Of a stretch of DNA of 64,000 nt, positions 52,933-61,483 are shown piece by piece. The DNA comes from Marivita sp965656765. Lineage in GTDB: Bacteria > Pseudomonadota > Alphaproteobacteria > Rhodobacterales > Rhodobacteraceae. A program made the translations under genes and the position numbers. Position 1 is the first letter of the stretch; each line of letters begins with the position of its first letter. The notes beneath the pieces were generated by a model. That model was given only the letters and a program-made list of their open reading frames with translations. It was not told where the DNA came from and did no database searches. Where the stretch lies: NCBI RefSeq assembly GCF_965656765.1, contig NZ_CBFHLV010000011.1:4161-68160 (forward strand). The letters are read 5' to 3'.

Positions 52933-52960
52933 AACAAAAATCAAGCCATCTGCATGGCTT
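52933..52960 (-). terminator. Intrinsic terminator of the structured RNA candidate
   Basis: On the minus strand AAGCCAT, loop GCAG, ATGGCTT, then GATTTTTGTT. A transcript from the right would stop here, just before mmcB. Confidence 0.85.
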
Positions 52961-53172
52961 ACCTGAAATAACCCCTTGTCAGGCACGAGGTTCAAGCCTA
53001 CCTGCGTGTAAGGCGGGTTCTGCCCTTCTCGTGCTAGGTTGCATTCCGGTGGCCTTAAGCAATTCCGAGGGAGTTGGCTCTGTCCAGGCCCTGGTCTGGT
53101 TACCTGACGCCCACCTGTACATACAGGTCCTCGGGAATGAGAGAACCACACGGTTGGCGTGGTTCCCGCCGC
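52961..53172 (-). ncRNA. Structured noncoding RNA candidate, family not identified
   Basis: The minus strand between the stop of the membrane-protein gene (53173) and the terminator at 52933-52960 has no open frame of note but dense pairing. Stems: GAACCAC (53143-53149) with GTGGTTC (53159-53165); ATTCCGAGG (53062-53070) with CCTCGGGAAT (53129-53138); ACCTGT with ACAGGT (53113-53128); GCACGAG (52983-52989) with CTCGTGC (53028-53034), the last enclosing two shorter hairpins. I could not match it to RNase P, tmRNA or SRP RNA by their key motifs. It may be a free RNA or a processed 3' UTR. The 5' end is not known. Confidence 0.6.
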
Positions 53173-53502
53173 TTACTTCCTTGAAAACTGGCGATTTTGT
53201 CCGCGTGGTGCATGCGCTTCTACCCGGATCGGCGTCAACCCAATCGGCATGCCGCGATCATCGTCGTCGTCGTCATCCTCGTCGTATTTCATAAGCATAA
53301 TCGTGATGCCAAACTGCACCCCAGCAAACACGATGCCGTTGAACAGCCAAAGTAAGAAAACAGCCAAAAAACCGACATCCGTATGGGTCACCAAATGCCA
53401 AAGGTTAACTACGTTGAAATACAACAAAAGCGTCACAAAAATCGCCGACAGGATGAACCCCACGACGGTTTGACGAATATAGAGCTTGATCAGATCGGGC
53501 AT
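53173..53502 (-). CDS. Small conserved membrane protein with poly-Asp stretch
   Basis: 109 residues from ATG 53502. Two to three hydrophobic helices (IRQTVVGFILSAIFVTLLL, VGFLAVFLLWLFNGIVFAGV) are followed by QFGITIMLM, a run of seven or more Asp (KYDEDDDDDDD) and a basic tail. I recognise the membrane part as a common Rhodobacteraceae protein of unknown function. It lies 212 bases downstream of nusB on the same strand. Confidence 0.75.
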   Translation of the reverse strand: MPDLIKLYIRQTVVGFILSAIFVTLLLYFNVVNLWHLVTHTDVGFLAVFLLWLFNGIVFAGVQFGITIMLMKYDEDDDDDDDRGMPIGLTPIRVEAHAPRGQNRQFSRK

Positions 53503-53714
53503 GAATGACTCGCTTTCTGCCGGACAACCTAGGCGGACTGTCCTGAAATTCAAAGAACACATCGGTTTCACAGCCATGCAACCTGCGCGGCTTTCCGCCT
53601 TATCGGGTCACAACTGCCTCACTTTTGATCAGTATGATCGACTGCCAATCTCAACGCACTTGATCTCGATCTATAGCAATCGCTCCTAATTGCGGTCTTT
53701 CGCCATGCGCAGTC

Positions 53715-54203
53715 TTAAAAAGACTCAGGCCGCGCCTCTCGGGCCATGTGGTCAAGCACGGCATTCACGAATTGCGGTTCTTTGCTTTCAGGGAAGAATG
53801 CCCGCGCAACATCAACGTATTCATTAATGATCACTTTGGGCGGCGTTTCCGTCGCAACGAACTCAGCCCCGGCCGCGCGGAACAGCGCGCGCAATGTTGG
53901 GTCGATCCGCGCAATAGGCCATTTGGCGACCAGACCCCGATCCGTCATCTGGTCGATCTTGGCCTGCCAATTAACCGCCTCGTCACAAATACGCCGGAAC
54001 AGATCAACATCGCCTTCGACCAGTGCCTCTCCTTCGACCTGAGCAAGCCCAAACCGGTGATCCAGAAATTCCACAGCGACTCGGTCTGCGGATTGGCCAG
54101 AATGCTCCATCTGGAACAATGCCTGTACGGCATATAGCCGCGATGCAGACCGCTTTTGGCGTTTTTCATCCACCTTGCGAGGAGGCTTGGCAGCTTGGCT
54201 CAT
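53715..54203 (-). CDS. nusB: Transcription antitermination factor NusB
   Basis: 162 residues. It binds boxA RNA with NusE in rRNA antitermination. The core KRQKRSASRLYAVQALFQME and the C-terminal PPKVIINEYVDVARAFFPESKEPQFVNAVLDHMAR fit the family. Its start overlaps the ribH stop by four bases, the common ribH-nusB order. Confidence 0.94.
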   Translation of the reverse strand: MSQAAKPPRKVDEKRQKRSASRLYAVQALFQMEHSGQSADRVAVEFLDHRFGLAQVEGEALVEGDVDLFRRICDEAVNWQAKIDQMTDRGLVAKWPIARIDPTLRALFRAAGAEFVATETPPKVIINEYVDVARAFFPESKEPQFVNAVLDHMAREARPESF

Positions 54204-54751
54204 GCGATGTTCGGGTCCTTCGTGTCACCAGCGATCTGGTACTCATCCGAGCGCGGGACAAACCCCACACCCTTTCGCGAAGCCCCCCACTTACGGCTGA
54301 GCGCGATCAGGTGCAAGGCTGCTGCGGCGGCACCGCCGCCTTTGTTTTGCCCATCCACCTGCGCACGCACTTCGGCCTGCTCCATGTTTTCGACAGTCAG
54401 GATACCGTTGCCAATGCACAGCCCTTGAAGCCCAAGCAATGTCAGCCCCCGAGAGCTGTCATTGCACACTGTGTCGTAATGTGTGGTCTCCCCCCGAACG
54501 ATGCAGCCCAACGCGACATAGCCGTCGAAATTCGACATCCGCTCGGCAATGCCGATGGCTGTCGGAACTTCCAATGCGCCTGGCACTTCGATCAGGTCAT
54601 GCGTCCCGCCACAGGCTTCGATTTCTGCCCGCGCACCGGCGATCAACTGGTCCGCGATATCTTTGTAATAAGGCGCGACCACGATCAAAAGCTTAACAGG
54701 CCTGTCGAATGCGGGCCGCGCCAGTGTGTAATGCTCAACCGATGCGGCCAT
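54200..54751 (-). CDS. ribH: 6,7-dimethyl-8-ribityllumazine synthase
   Basis: 183 residues; condenses the butanone phosphate made by RibB with the pyrimidine intermediate of riboflavin synthesis. Motifs: LIVVAPYYKDIADQLIAGA, IEVPGALEVPTAI, ALGCIVRGETTHYDTVC with catalytic His, and GNGILTVENMEQA. The start shares its first base with the ribB stop region and the stop overlaps nusB, so the three genes are tightly coupled. Confidence 0.94.
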   Translation of the reverse strand: MAASVEHYTLARPAFDRPVKLLIVVAPYYKDIADQLIAGARAEIEACGGTHDLIEVPGALEVPTAIGIAERMSNFDGYVALGCIVRGETTHYDTVCNDSSRGLTLLGLQGLCIGNGILTVENMEQAEVRAQVDGQNKGGGAAAAALHLIALSRKWGASRKGVGFVPRSDEYQIAGDTKDPNIA

Positions 54752-55878
54752 CAGCCCAACTCCGAAATTTTGCGTGTTCCAACGATTTCAAGGCCATACG
54801 CCTCTAGGCCCACGACTTTGGGCGTTGGGGAATTGGTCAGCAATGTCAGCTTTGACAAACCCAGAGACGACAGGATCTGCGCGCCCAACCCGTATTGGCG
54901 CAGCGTTTTGGGCGACACATCATCCCCCGGGTCCAGCTTCATCGACGTGTCGCGCAGCAAAACAACCACGCCGCGCCCTTCGCTCGCCACAGCCTCCATC
55001 GCGTATTGGAATTCATCGGCGCGCCCCCGTGGGCCAGTGCCGACCACATCCAGCATCGGGTCCATTGCGTGCATCCGAACAAGCACTGGATCATCCCCTG
55101 ACAGATCACCCTTGGTCAGCACGATATGTTCGTCGCCGTGGGTTTCATCGGTGTAGATACGCATGTTCCATTCACCGCCATATTCAGACGTGATGGTCTC
55201 TTCCTTGCGCACGCGCACGAGATTATCGTTGCGACGCCGGTAGGCGATCAAATCACTAATTGTCCCAATCTTTAGCCCGTGCCGCTGTGCAAACGCCACC
55301 AGTTCCGGCAATCGCGCCATCGACCCGTCTTCATTCATGATTTCACAAATCACACCAGCCGAACTCAGACCAGCAAGACGGCTCACATCGACTGCCGCCT
55401 CGGTATGGCCAGCGCGCACCAGAACCCCACCGTCTTTGGCACGCAGCGGGAACACATGGCCTGGCGTCGCAATGTCCTGTGCGCCTTTGGTTCCGTCGAT
55501 AGCGACCGAAACCGTCCGTGCGCGATCCGCTGCCGAGATCCCGGTTGTGACACCTTCGCGCGCTTCAATCGAAACGGTGAACGCGGTTTCATGCCGGGAA
55601 GAATTGTTGGTCGACATCAACTGCAGACCCAGTTCCTCGATCCGCTGCGACGTCATAGCGAGGCAGATCAGCCCCCGCCCATGCATCGCCATGAAGTTGA
55701 TCACATCGGGCGTCGCCCATTGTGCGGGAATCACCAGATCCCCTTCGTTCTCGCGATCCTCGTGATCGACGAGAATGAACATCTTACCGTTGCGCGCATC
55801 GTCGATGATCTCTTCGACCGAAGAAATGGCGTCTTTCCAGTTTTCCTCAACCGGACCGGGGCTTTCAAATGTCGTCAC
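54751..55878 (-). CDS. ribB: 3,4-dihydroxy-2-butanone-4-phosphate synthase with degenerate GTP cyclohydrolase II domain
   Basis: About 375 residues from GTG 55878, which has GGAGG five bases upstream; ATG 55893 is the alternative. The N-terminal DHBP synthase is intact: VDHEDRENEGDLVI, STNNSSRHETAF, TPGHVFPL and AGHTEAAVDL-like AGHTEAAVDVSRLAG. The C-terminal part has the RibA fold, but the zinc site CxxGxxxxxxCDC is replaced by HAMDPMLDVVGTGPRGRADE with no Cys. GTP cyclohydrolase activity is therefore unlikely and a separate RibA is expected. No FMN riboswitch is seen upstream. Confidence 0.9.
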   Translation of the reverse strand: MTTFESPGPVEENWKDAISSVEEIIDDARNGKMFILVDHEDRENEGDLVIPAQWATPDVINFMAMHGRGLICLAMTSQRIEELGLQLMSTNNSSRHETAFTVSIEAREGVTTGISAADRARTVSVAIDGTKGAQDIATPGHVFPLRAKDGGVLVRAGHTEAAVDVSRLAGLSSAGVICEIMNEDGSMARLPELVAFAQRHGLKIGTISDLIAYRRRNDNLVRVRKEETITSEYGGEWNMRIYTDETHGDEHIVLTKGDLSGDDPVLVRMHAMDPMLDVVGTGPRGRADEFQYAMEAVASEGRGVVVLLRDTSMKLDPGDDVSPKTLRQYGLGAQILSSLGLSKLTLLTNSPTPKVVGLEAYGLEIVGTRKISELG

Positions 55879-55998
55879 GCGGACCTCCGTCATTGCCCTT
55901 GGGCACTTAAAACACAGCGCCGGAATTGACCAGTGCAACGTCCCGTTCAGATGAACCGTACCATCAATCGGATTGATCGCATGAGCAAGCCGTCCAAA

Positions 55999-56340
55999 TC
56001 AGTCGAAAATGTCTTCCAGAACGTCGAATGCTTCTTCGAAAAATCGCTTTGCCAGTGTCTTGCGCTTTTTCTTTTTCTTGCGCTTGGAAAACACCGCTTC
56101 GCGCTCCCACACTGGAAGCGGCGTCACCGCGCCTTTTTTCTGTTTCGGCTTGGGACGATGCGTATTGACCCGAGTGGTCGACACGGGAGTTTCAACCGTA
56201 TCCGCGCGCAACATCTTCATATCATGCAACGGGGCGCCACAGGCCGCACAACTTAGCTCGTGACGTGTCTCACCCCTCAAAACAAGGGCCGCGCGCGTTC
56301 CGCAGTAACAGCAAGTGGCTATTTTGGTTCCGTTGTGCAT
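55999..56340 (-). CDS. Zinc-ribbon protein with basic tail
   Basis: 113 residues from ATG 56340 (AAAGGAGATG upstream). Two CxxC pairs (CCYCGT near residue 10 and CAACGAP near 30) form a zinc ribbon. The rest is basic, with a poly-Lys stretch (KRKKKKKRK) and an acidic amphipathic end FFEEAFDVLEDIFD. Nucleic-acid or ribosome contact is possible but not shown. It is downstream of rlmB on the same strand by 49 bases. Confidence 0.72.
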   Translation of the reverse strand: MHNGTKIATCCYCGTRAALVLRGETRHELSCAACGAPLHDMKMLRADTVETPVSTTRVNTHRPKPKQKKGAVTPLPVWEREAVFSKRKKKKKRKTLAKRFFEEAFDVLEDIFD

Positions 56341-56389
56341 GACATCTCCTTTGGCAAGGATATTGGCACGCACCCACGTTTCCGCAAGC

Positions 56390-57169
56390 TTAGCCTCGTG
56401 CGGCGTAAAGCGCCACGGCCGCTGCGTTTGACACGTTCAGCGATCCGAACCCCTGCGCGTACGGGATTTTCACCAACGCGTCGCAAGTGTCTTTCGTCTT
56501 GGGTCGCAATCCCGGCCCTTCGGCCCCAAGCACCAGCGCAATCGGTCTGTCACGGACCGGAGCGATGGCTTCGTCGATGGTTTGTTCGGCCTCGCCATCC
56601 AAACCGAAGATAACGTAACCCATTGATCTCAGACGCTCCATCGCGTCTGCAAGATTGCGCTCCCGCAGATATGGCTGGCGTTCCAGCGCGCCCGACGCGG
56701 TTTTCGCCAAAGCCCCGGTTTCAGGCGCAGAGTGATGCAACGTGCCCACCACAGCCGATGCACCGAACACTTCGGCAGATCGCAGGATCGCACCGACATT
56801 ATGCGGATCAGTCACCCGATCGAGCATGACAACCCGCGGAGGGCCGTCAGGCCCGCCCAGCGCCACATCCTCCAGCCGCCCCCAATTGAGTGGCTTCACT
56901 TCAAGCGCGGCACCCTGATGGACAGATTGCGGATCAATCGGTGCATCAAATTTACGCGGATCGCTCATCTCCGGTTCGATGCCAGCAGTTTCTATAGCAT
57001 CGGCCAGCTTGTCCATCGCGTTGCGAGTCACCACCAAGCGCAACCTTTCACGACCGGGGTTAACCAAAGCATCACGCACCGCGTGCATTCCGAACAGCCA
57101 TACGGTTTCGGCAGCTGCCGCTTTCTTGGACTGCTCTTTGGCCACCACCCATTTCGGTTTTTTGACCAT
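56390..57169 (-). CDS. rlmB: 23S rRNA 2'-O-methyltransferase RlmB/TrmH family
   Basis: 259 residues from ATG 57169. SpoU/TrmH knotted methyltransferase with a short basic start. Motifs: WLFGMHAVRDALVNPGRERLRLVVTR (substrate-binding domain), VMLDRVTDPHNVGAILRSAEVFGA (motif 1), IALVLGAEGPGLR (motif 2) and IPYAQGFGSLNVSNAAAVALYAA (motif 3). The G2251 position is inferred from family likeness. It is divergent from tRNA-Tyr. Confidence 0.93.
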   Translation of the reverse strand: MVKKPKWVVAKEQSKKAAAAETVWLFGMHAVRDALVNPGRERLRLVVTRNAMDKLADAIETAGIEPEMSDPRKFDAPIDPQSVHQGAALEVKPLNWGRLEDVALGGPDGPPRVVMLDRVTDPHNVGAILRSAEVFGASAVVGTLHHSAPETGALAKTASGALERQPYLRERNLADAMERLRSMGYVIFGLDGEAEQTIDEAIAPVRDRPIALVLGAEGPGLRPKTKDTCDALVKIPYAQGFGSLNVSNAAAVALYAARG

Positions 57170-57287
57170 CACAGCCCCCTTTTCAATCTCGCATTTCGCA
57201 CCTGTCGCTTGATGGGATTTTCCTGTTGACGCCGCAAGGGGGCAATTGTAATCACCCGCTCACGCCAAGGGACACCCTTGGTTAAGT

Positions 57288-57371
57288 GGGCGACAGGCCG
57301 CAAGGTGTGGCAGGGGACTGTAACTCCCTCGCGGAGACGCACGCCTGGTTCGATTCCAGGGTCGCCCACCA
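57288..57371 (+). tRNA. tRNA-Tyr(GTA)
   Basis: 84-nt class II tRNA. Acceptor GGGCGAC pairs with GTCGCCC, the anticodon loop CTGTAAC carries GTA, the variable arm is CGCGGAGACG-like, the T-arm is CCTGGTTCGATTCCAGG, and CCA is encoded. It sits divergently beside rlmB, a frequent alphaproteobacterial arrangement. Confidence 0.95.
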
Positions 57372-57460
57372 CTTTGCTAAACTTAGAAATGTGAAAGTGG
57401 TGCATCAAATATTGCGCGCAAGCATTTGACTTTTATGGGGTTTGCGGCCCTAATCCTCGA

Positions 57461-58726
57461 ATGACCCAGACTGATGACCTTCGCATCAAAGCGCGGCTGC
57501 TGTTTGACGCTGCCGTGTCCGCCGCCGACCCGGCCCATGCCGTACGGCGCGGATTTGCCCAATCACCACTGCCACCGCAGAATTCCAACGGGCGCACATT
57601 TTTGGTCGCGATCGGCAAAGCGGCCCCGGCTATGCTGCGCGAAGCCATGGATGCTCTGCCCGATGCCCATGCCGCACTGGCCGTCACCCATCACGAAAAC
57701 GACGCCACGCTCACCGGTGCTGATCTCATGCGTGCCGGGCATCCCGTACCGGACGAGGCCGGAGCCCGTGCCGCGCAACGCGTCATGGAGCTGCTGTCAG
57801 AAGCGACCGAATACGACCGGATCGTTGCATTGATCTCGGGCGGTGGGTCCGCTCTGCTGCCCGCGCCCCCACCGGGTGTTAGCCTGACAGACAAAGCGCG
57901 GCTGAACGATCTGCTGCTGTCTGCCGGACTCGACATTGTTCAGATGAATCTCGTGCGCCAACAGGTCAGCCAGCTCAAAGGCGGTGGATTTGTAAGGCTG
58001 GCAGCACCCGCACCGGTCTACGCCTATCTTTTGTCCGACGTGATCGGCGATGACCTCCGCGCAATAGCATCCGGCCCGACGGTCAGCCCAATCGGCACCG
58101 CAGCACAGGCCATCGAAACGCTCAAGGCCGCTGAAATTTGGGACGCCACTCCAGATGCGATCCGCAAGCATCTGGAAACACACAAGGATCAGACGCAGCC
58201 GCCATTACCGGACGCGACAAACACATTGGTCGGATCAAACAAGCTGTCTCTTGAAGCAATGCAAGAAGAAGCGCGTCACTTGGGCATGAACGCCCGGATT
58301 GTGAGCGATGCTTTGACCGGCGATGTGAACGACGCCGCAGATCAGGTGTTGGCCGAATTGATCGCGCGCCCAGAACCTACAGCCCTGCTCTTCGGTGGCG
58401 AAACCACCGTCAAGCTGGCTGGAACAGGCCGCGGCGGTCGCAATCAGGAGCTGGCCTTGCGCGTTGCCATACGCGCCCAGGACATTGATGCGAGATGGGT
58501 GTTCCTTTCTGGCGGGACCGACGGCCGGGATGGCCCGACGGATGCCGCTGGCGGCGTGGTTGACGCGGGCACCCTGCCCCGGATTAAGGCCGCAGGTCAG
58601 GACGTGAACGCTCTATTGGCCAACAATGACAGCTACGCCGCTTTGTCCGCGGGCGGGGATCTGTTGATGACCAAAGCAACCGGCACCAATGTGGCCGATG
58701 TTCAGGCCTTGCTGATCGCGCCGTGA
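57461..58726 (+). CDS. Glycerate 2-kinase (MOFRL family, TtuD/GckA-like)
   Basis: 421 residues. Glycerate kinase class II, which phosphorylates D-glycerate to 2-phosphoglycerate in serine-cycle, photorespiratory or tartrate routes. N-terminal NGRTFLVAIGKAAPAM, the phosphate-binding ALISGGGSALLPAPPPG, and the C-terminal MOFRL domain GRGGRNQELALRVAI and FLSGGTDGRDGPTDAAGG are clear. Older annotation calls this family hydroxypyruvate reductase. The last 25 bases overlap the end of pxpA on the other strand. Confidence 0.9.
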   Translation: MTQTDDLRIKARLLFDAAVSAADPAHAVRRGFAQSPLPPQNSNGRTFLVAIGKAAPAMLREAMDALPDAHAALAVTHHENDATLTGADLMRAGHPVPDEAGARAAQRVMELLSEATEYDRIVALISGGGSALLPAPPPGVSLTDKARLNDLLLSAGLDIVQMNLVRQQVSQLKGGGFVRLAAPAPVYAYLLSDVIGDDLRAIASGPTVSPIGTAAQAIETLKAAEIWDATPDAIRKHLETHKDQTQPPLPDATNTLVGSNKLSLEAMQEEARHLGMNARIVSDALTGDVNDAADQVLAELIARPEPTALLFGGETTVKLAGTGRGGRNQELALRVAIRAQDIDARWVFLSGGTDGRDGPTDAAGGVVDAGTLPRIKAAGQDVNALLANNDSYAALSAGGDLLMTKATGTNVADVQALLIAP

Positions 58727-59484
58727 CGCCCCGGGAACCTTTGCAATGACACGTCAGCCTCGGCCAATGCGGCCCTGACTTTGCGCGCAATCTGAACTGC
58801 CGTTGCCCCGTCGCCATGTAGGCAGATTGTATCCACAGCTGCCGGAATCTGCGCACCACTTTCGGTGATGATCGCGCCCGCCTTGACCATATTGACCATG
58901 CGCTGCCCTGCGATATCCGCATCATGGATGACCGCACCGGGCAGGCTGCGATCTACCAGCGTGGCATCATCATTATAAGCGCGATCCGCGAAAATCTCGC
59001 CCGCCCAGCGACAGCCCAATGCCTCGACAGCCTCTTGCTGTTTGGTCGCGGCCAGCACCATGACAATGATGTCGGGATCAACGGACAAAGCACCTTCGTA
59101 ACACGCGGTCGCCATCGCCGAGTCTTCGGATGCCATGTTGGCCAGCGCCCCGTGTAATTTCAGATGGCGCACCTCTCCGCCAACCGAGCGTGCCATCGCC
59201 TGCGCCGCACCCAACTGATATCGCACAAGATTTCGCAGGCTGTCATGGCTCAGCTGCATGCGCCGACGACCGAAGCCCTGAAGGTCGGGAAAGCCAGGAT
59301 GCGCGCCGATACCGACATCATTTGCCACAGCCAAAGACATGGTGTTCGACATCACGTCCCAATCACCTGCATGAAATCCGCACGCAACATTGGCGGACGT
59401 GATCACTTGCAACAGATCAGCGTCCGACCCCATCGGCCATGGCCCAAAGCTTTCGCCCATATCGGCATTCAAATCGACATGCAT
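58702..59484 (-). CDS. pxpA: 5-oxoprolinase subunit PxpA (LamB/YcsF family)
   Basis: 260 residues. With PxpB and PxpC it cleaves 5-oxoproline to glutamate using ATP. The family start VDLNADMGESFGPW, then SANVACGFHAGDWDVM, NDVGIGAHPGFPDLQGFGRR and ICLHGDGATAVQIA are diagnostic. Last gene of pxpB-pxpC-pxpA, 3 bases after pxpC. Confidence 0.94.
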   Translation of the reverse strand: MHVDLNADMGESFGPWPMGSDADLLQVITSANVACGFHAGDWDVMSNTMSLAVANDVGIGAHPGFPDLQGFGRRRMQLSHDSLRNLVRYQLGAAQAMARSVGGEVRHLKLHGALANMASEDSAMATACYEGALSVDPDIIVMVLAATKQQEAVEALGCRWAGEIFADRAYNDDATLVDRSLPGAVIHDADIAGQRMVNMVKAGAIITESGAQIPAAVDTICLHGDGATAVQIARKVRAALAEADVSLQRFPGRHGAISKA

Positions 59485-59487
59485 TGG

Positions 59488-60510
59488 TCACTCCTCGGAA
59501 GTTGGCGCATCGCCCGCAGTGGCGCCACTGATCAGTTGATAGCTTAACAAATCGCGCATTTGCGACGGGTCTCTGACCAATGGCATACACAGCTTTGGCA
59601 GGGTGCGCATATAAACCTGCATACGCTCTTGCGCTTGCATCGCCTCATCACGCGACACGAACCTGAATCGCAGCGTGCCCCCTGCCGGTGTCTGCACCGC
59701 GCGGGACAAATCAGCCGGTATCACGGTGCCGATGCGGGGATAGCCCCCGGTGGTCTGGCTTTCGTTCAAAAGAAGATACGGCGTGCCGTCACCAGTAACC
59801 TGAATATCACCGGGCAAGATGGACTCGGACAGGATATTTAGCCCTACGCTGGTGGAAAAACCGGTCCCATCCGAATTCAACCGCATCCCCATCCGGTTGG
59901 CCCGCGCATCGCGACCAAAGATTGTTTCGCTGAAACGCTCCCGCGTGGCAGCGTCGAAACATGTGGTTTGAAAGCTTTCGACCATGCGCATCTCGCCACC
60001 GTCGAACCGGTTGTCTTGCGGTAGGCATAAACCGATCTCGGTGCGGCTATCCTCGGCGACTGCCAAAATATCACCGGCCTGCACAACACTGCCGATTCCA
60101 GCGGCAAGATGGGCGGACCGCGAGCCAAGCTTCAGAGGCAAGTCAAACCCACCTCCCACATGCAGATATCCATAACTGCCCGCCGTCGCGGCACCAATCT
60201 CGATCCTGGCCCCTGCCGGTACGGCGTGCGAGGCGTTCCAGACCAACGGCGCGCCGTCCAGAAGCACCCGCATCGGCGCACCAGTCAAGGCAATGCGAAC
60301 GGGCGCGGTTGCCTCGAACACACCGCCGGAGCCGGGCAATTCCAATGCCGCGCAGTCAGTCGATTGTCCCAGCAGCGCCGCGCCCTCGGCCAAAGCCAAC
60401 CTGTCTGCCGCGCCACCGCGCGACACGCCAAACGCGCGATAGCCTGCGCGCCCCATGTCCTGCACAGTTGCGCCGGGCGCGACGCGATGCACATTCAACG
60501 CACGGGTCAT
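59488..60510 (-). CDS. pxpC: 5-oxoprolinase subunit PxpC (KipA-like)
   Basis: 340 residues of the biotin-dependent carboxyltransferase-like family. Start VHRVAPGATVQDMGRAGYRAFGVSRGGAAD, then CAALELPGSGG, GYLHVGGGFDLP and ESQTTGGYPRIGTVI. The start overlaps the pxpB stop by four bases. It probably binds the PxpB partner as in the E. coli enzyme. Confidence 0.93.
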   Translation of the reverse strand: MTRALNVHRVAPGATVQDMGRAGYRAFGVSRGGAADRLALAEGAALLGQSTDCAALELPGSGGVFEATAPVRIALTGAPMRVLLDGAPLVWNASHAVPAGARIEIGAATAGSYGYLHVGGGFDLPLKLGSRSAHLAAGIGSVVQAGDILAVAEDSRTEIGLCLPQDNRFDGGEMRMVESFQTTCFDAATRERFSETIFGRDARANRMGMRLNSDGTGFSTSVGLNILSESILPGDIQVTGDGTPYLLLNESQTTGGYPRIGTVIPADLSRAVQTPAGGTLRFRFVSRDEAMQAQERMQVYMRTLPKLCMPLVRDPSQMRDLLSYQLISGATAGDAPTSEE

Positions 60511-61253
60511 GGGATCGCCTCGATCTCGGCTCCGCCGTTTGGATCATCAGCGTAGCGCTCCAACACATCGGGCGGAGCCTGCACGAATTGCACCTCATCC
60601 CCCGGACGCAAAAAAAACGGCTGGTCGCTGTCCGGGCGATACAGCCTAAGCGCGGTCTGGCCGACATGCCGCCACCCGGTTGGGTTTGCGACCGAGAACA
60701 GAACAAACTGCCGGATCGCAACCACCAGTGCCCCTTCAGGCACGGCTTTGGTCAACGCCGTCTGCCGGGGGATATTCCACGCTTCGGGCAAAAGCCCCAG
60801 ATAAGGCTGACCCGGAGCAAAGCCGATGGTCTGCACCCGCACCCGCGCGTCTGACAGTTGCGCGATGGCGTCATGGGGCGAAAGCCCCGCTGCCTGTGCC
60901 GCCTCTTCCAATTGTGGTGCGCGATCCGTGCCATAAACCGTCGGCACACGAATAAACCGTCGCCCCTCGGGCATCGCGGCGGCGTACCAGTTCTGGTCGC
61001 GCAATAAGTCTTCCAGTTGCGCCACCAGCCTGTCCAGCGGCAGATGCAGCGGGTCAAACTGCACAAAGACCGACACCAGCGAAGGGGCGCAATCCTCGAT
61101 CCCGTCAATCCCAGCGCGCCCGACAGCAGCGGCAAAAGCCAAAGCAGCGCGATTCGCAGGCTCTGACAAGACATCACCAAAACTGATCAGCACGCCATTA
61201 AGGCCCGCCGGGCGGATCACAGGATCAAAGGATTTCGACACCGAAGAATTCAT
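60507..61253 (-). CDS. pxpB: 5-oxoprolinase subunit PxpB (KipI-like)
   Basis: About 248 residues from ATG 61253; TTG 61259 is open upstream. Motifs: VLISFGDVLSEPANRAALAFA, IGFAPGQPYLGLLPE and NPTGWRHVGQTALRLY. The KipI fold has been described as a sporulation kinase inhibitor in Bacillus, but with KipA and YcsF beside it this is the oxoprolinase complex. First gene of the operon. Confidence 0.92.
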   Translation of the reverse strand: MNSSVSKSFDPVIRPAGLNGVLISFGDVLSEPANRAALAFAAAVGRAGIDGIEDCAPSLVSVFVQFDPLHLPLDRLVAQLEDLLRDQNWYAAAMPEGRRFIRVPTVYGTDRAPQLEEAAQAAGLSPHDAIAQLSDARVRVQTIGFAPGQPYLGLLPEAWNIPRQTALTKAVPEGALVVAIRQFVLFSVANPTGWRHVGQTALRLYRPDSDQPFFLRPGDEVQFVQAPPDVLERYADDPNGGAEIEAIP

Positions 61254-61291
61254 GACCAAGCCGTATCACGACGACAGGTCGAGGCAAGATG

Positions 61292-61483
61292 CTAGTGCAA
61301 CTTGTCAGACGCCGCAGCAGCCTGTTCCGCTGCCTCTATGGCCGCTTCGATATCTTCAGGGTCATCGGACGGCACCGCATATTGCCCGTTCAACCATCGC
61401 GCCAAATCCACGTCTGCACAGCGTTTCGAACAAAACGGACGTGTCTCCGGCTTGATGTCCTTGCCGCAGATGGGACAGCTCAT
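61292..61483 (-). CDS. yacG: DNA gyrase inhibitor YacG
   Basis: 63-residue zinc-ribbon protein. The four zinc Cys are in MSCPICGK (CxxC) and RPFCSKRCADVDL (CxxxC), followed by ARWLNGQYAVP. E. coli YacG binds GyrB. The start overlaps the rng stop, closing the infA-maf-rng-yacG operon. Confidence 0.93.
   Translation of the reverse strand: MSCPICGKDIKPETRPFCSKRCADVDLARWLNGQYAVPSDDPEDIEAAIEAAEQAAAASDKLH

Noticed and set aside
52961..53172. Assignment of the structured region as RNase P RNA, tmRNA or SRP RNA
   Set aside because: CAGAACCCG-CTTACA and GGTAGGC resemble RNase P pieces, but the order is wrong, the length too short and GAGGAAAGTCC is absent. No T-arm, tag frame or GGAAGCA-type SRP motif is present.
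54023..55156. Open frame of about 375 codons on the plus strand across nusB, ribH and ribB
   Set aside because: It runs antisense to three well-supported overlapping genes and its translation is Arg/Pro-rich without motifs.
59961..60854. Open frame of about 297 codons on the plus strand opposite pxpC and pxpB
   Set aside because: Arg/His/Pro-rich translation typical of a shadow frame; pxpB and pxpC are clear on the other strand.
60507..61253. KipI as a histidine-kinase inhibitor
   Set aside because: With PxpC and PxpA beside it, the oxoprolinase role is the established one; there is no sporulation kinase context.
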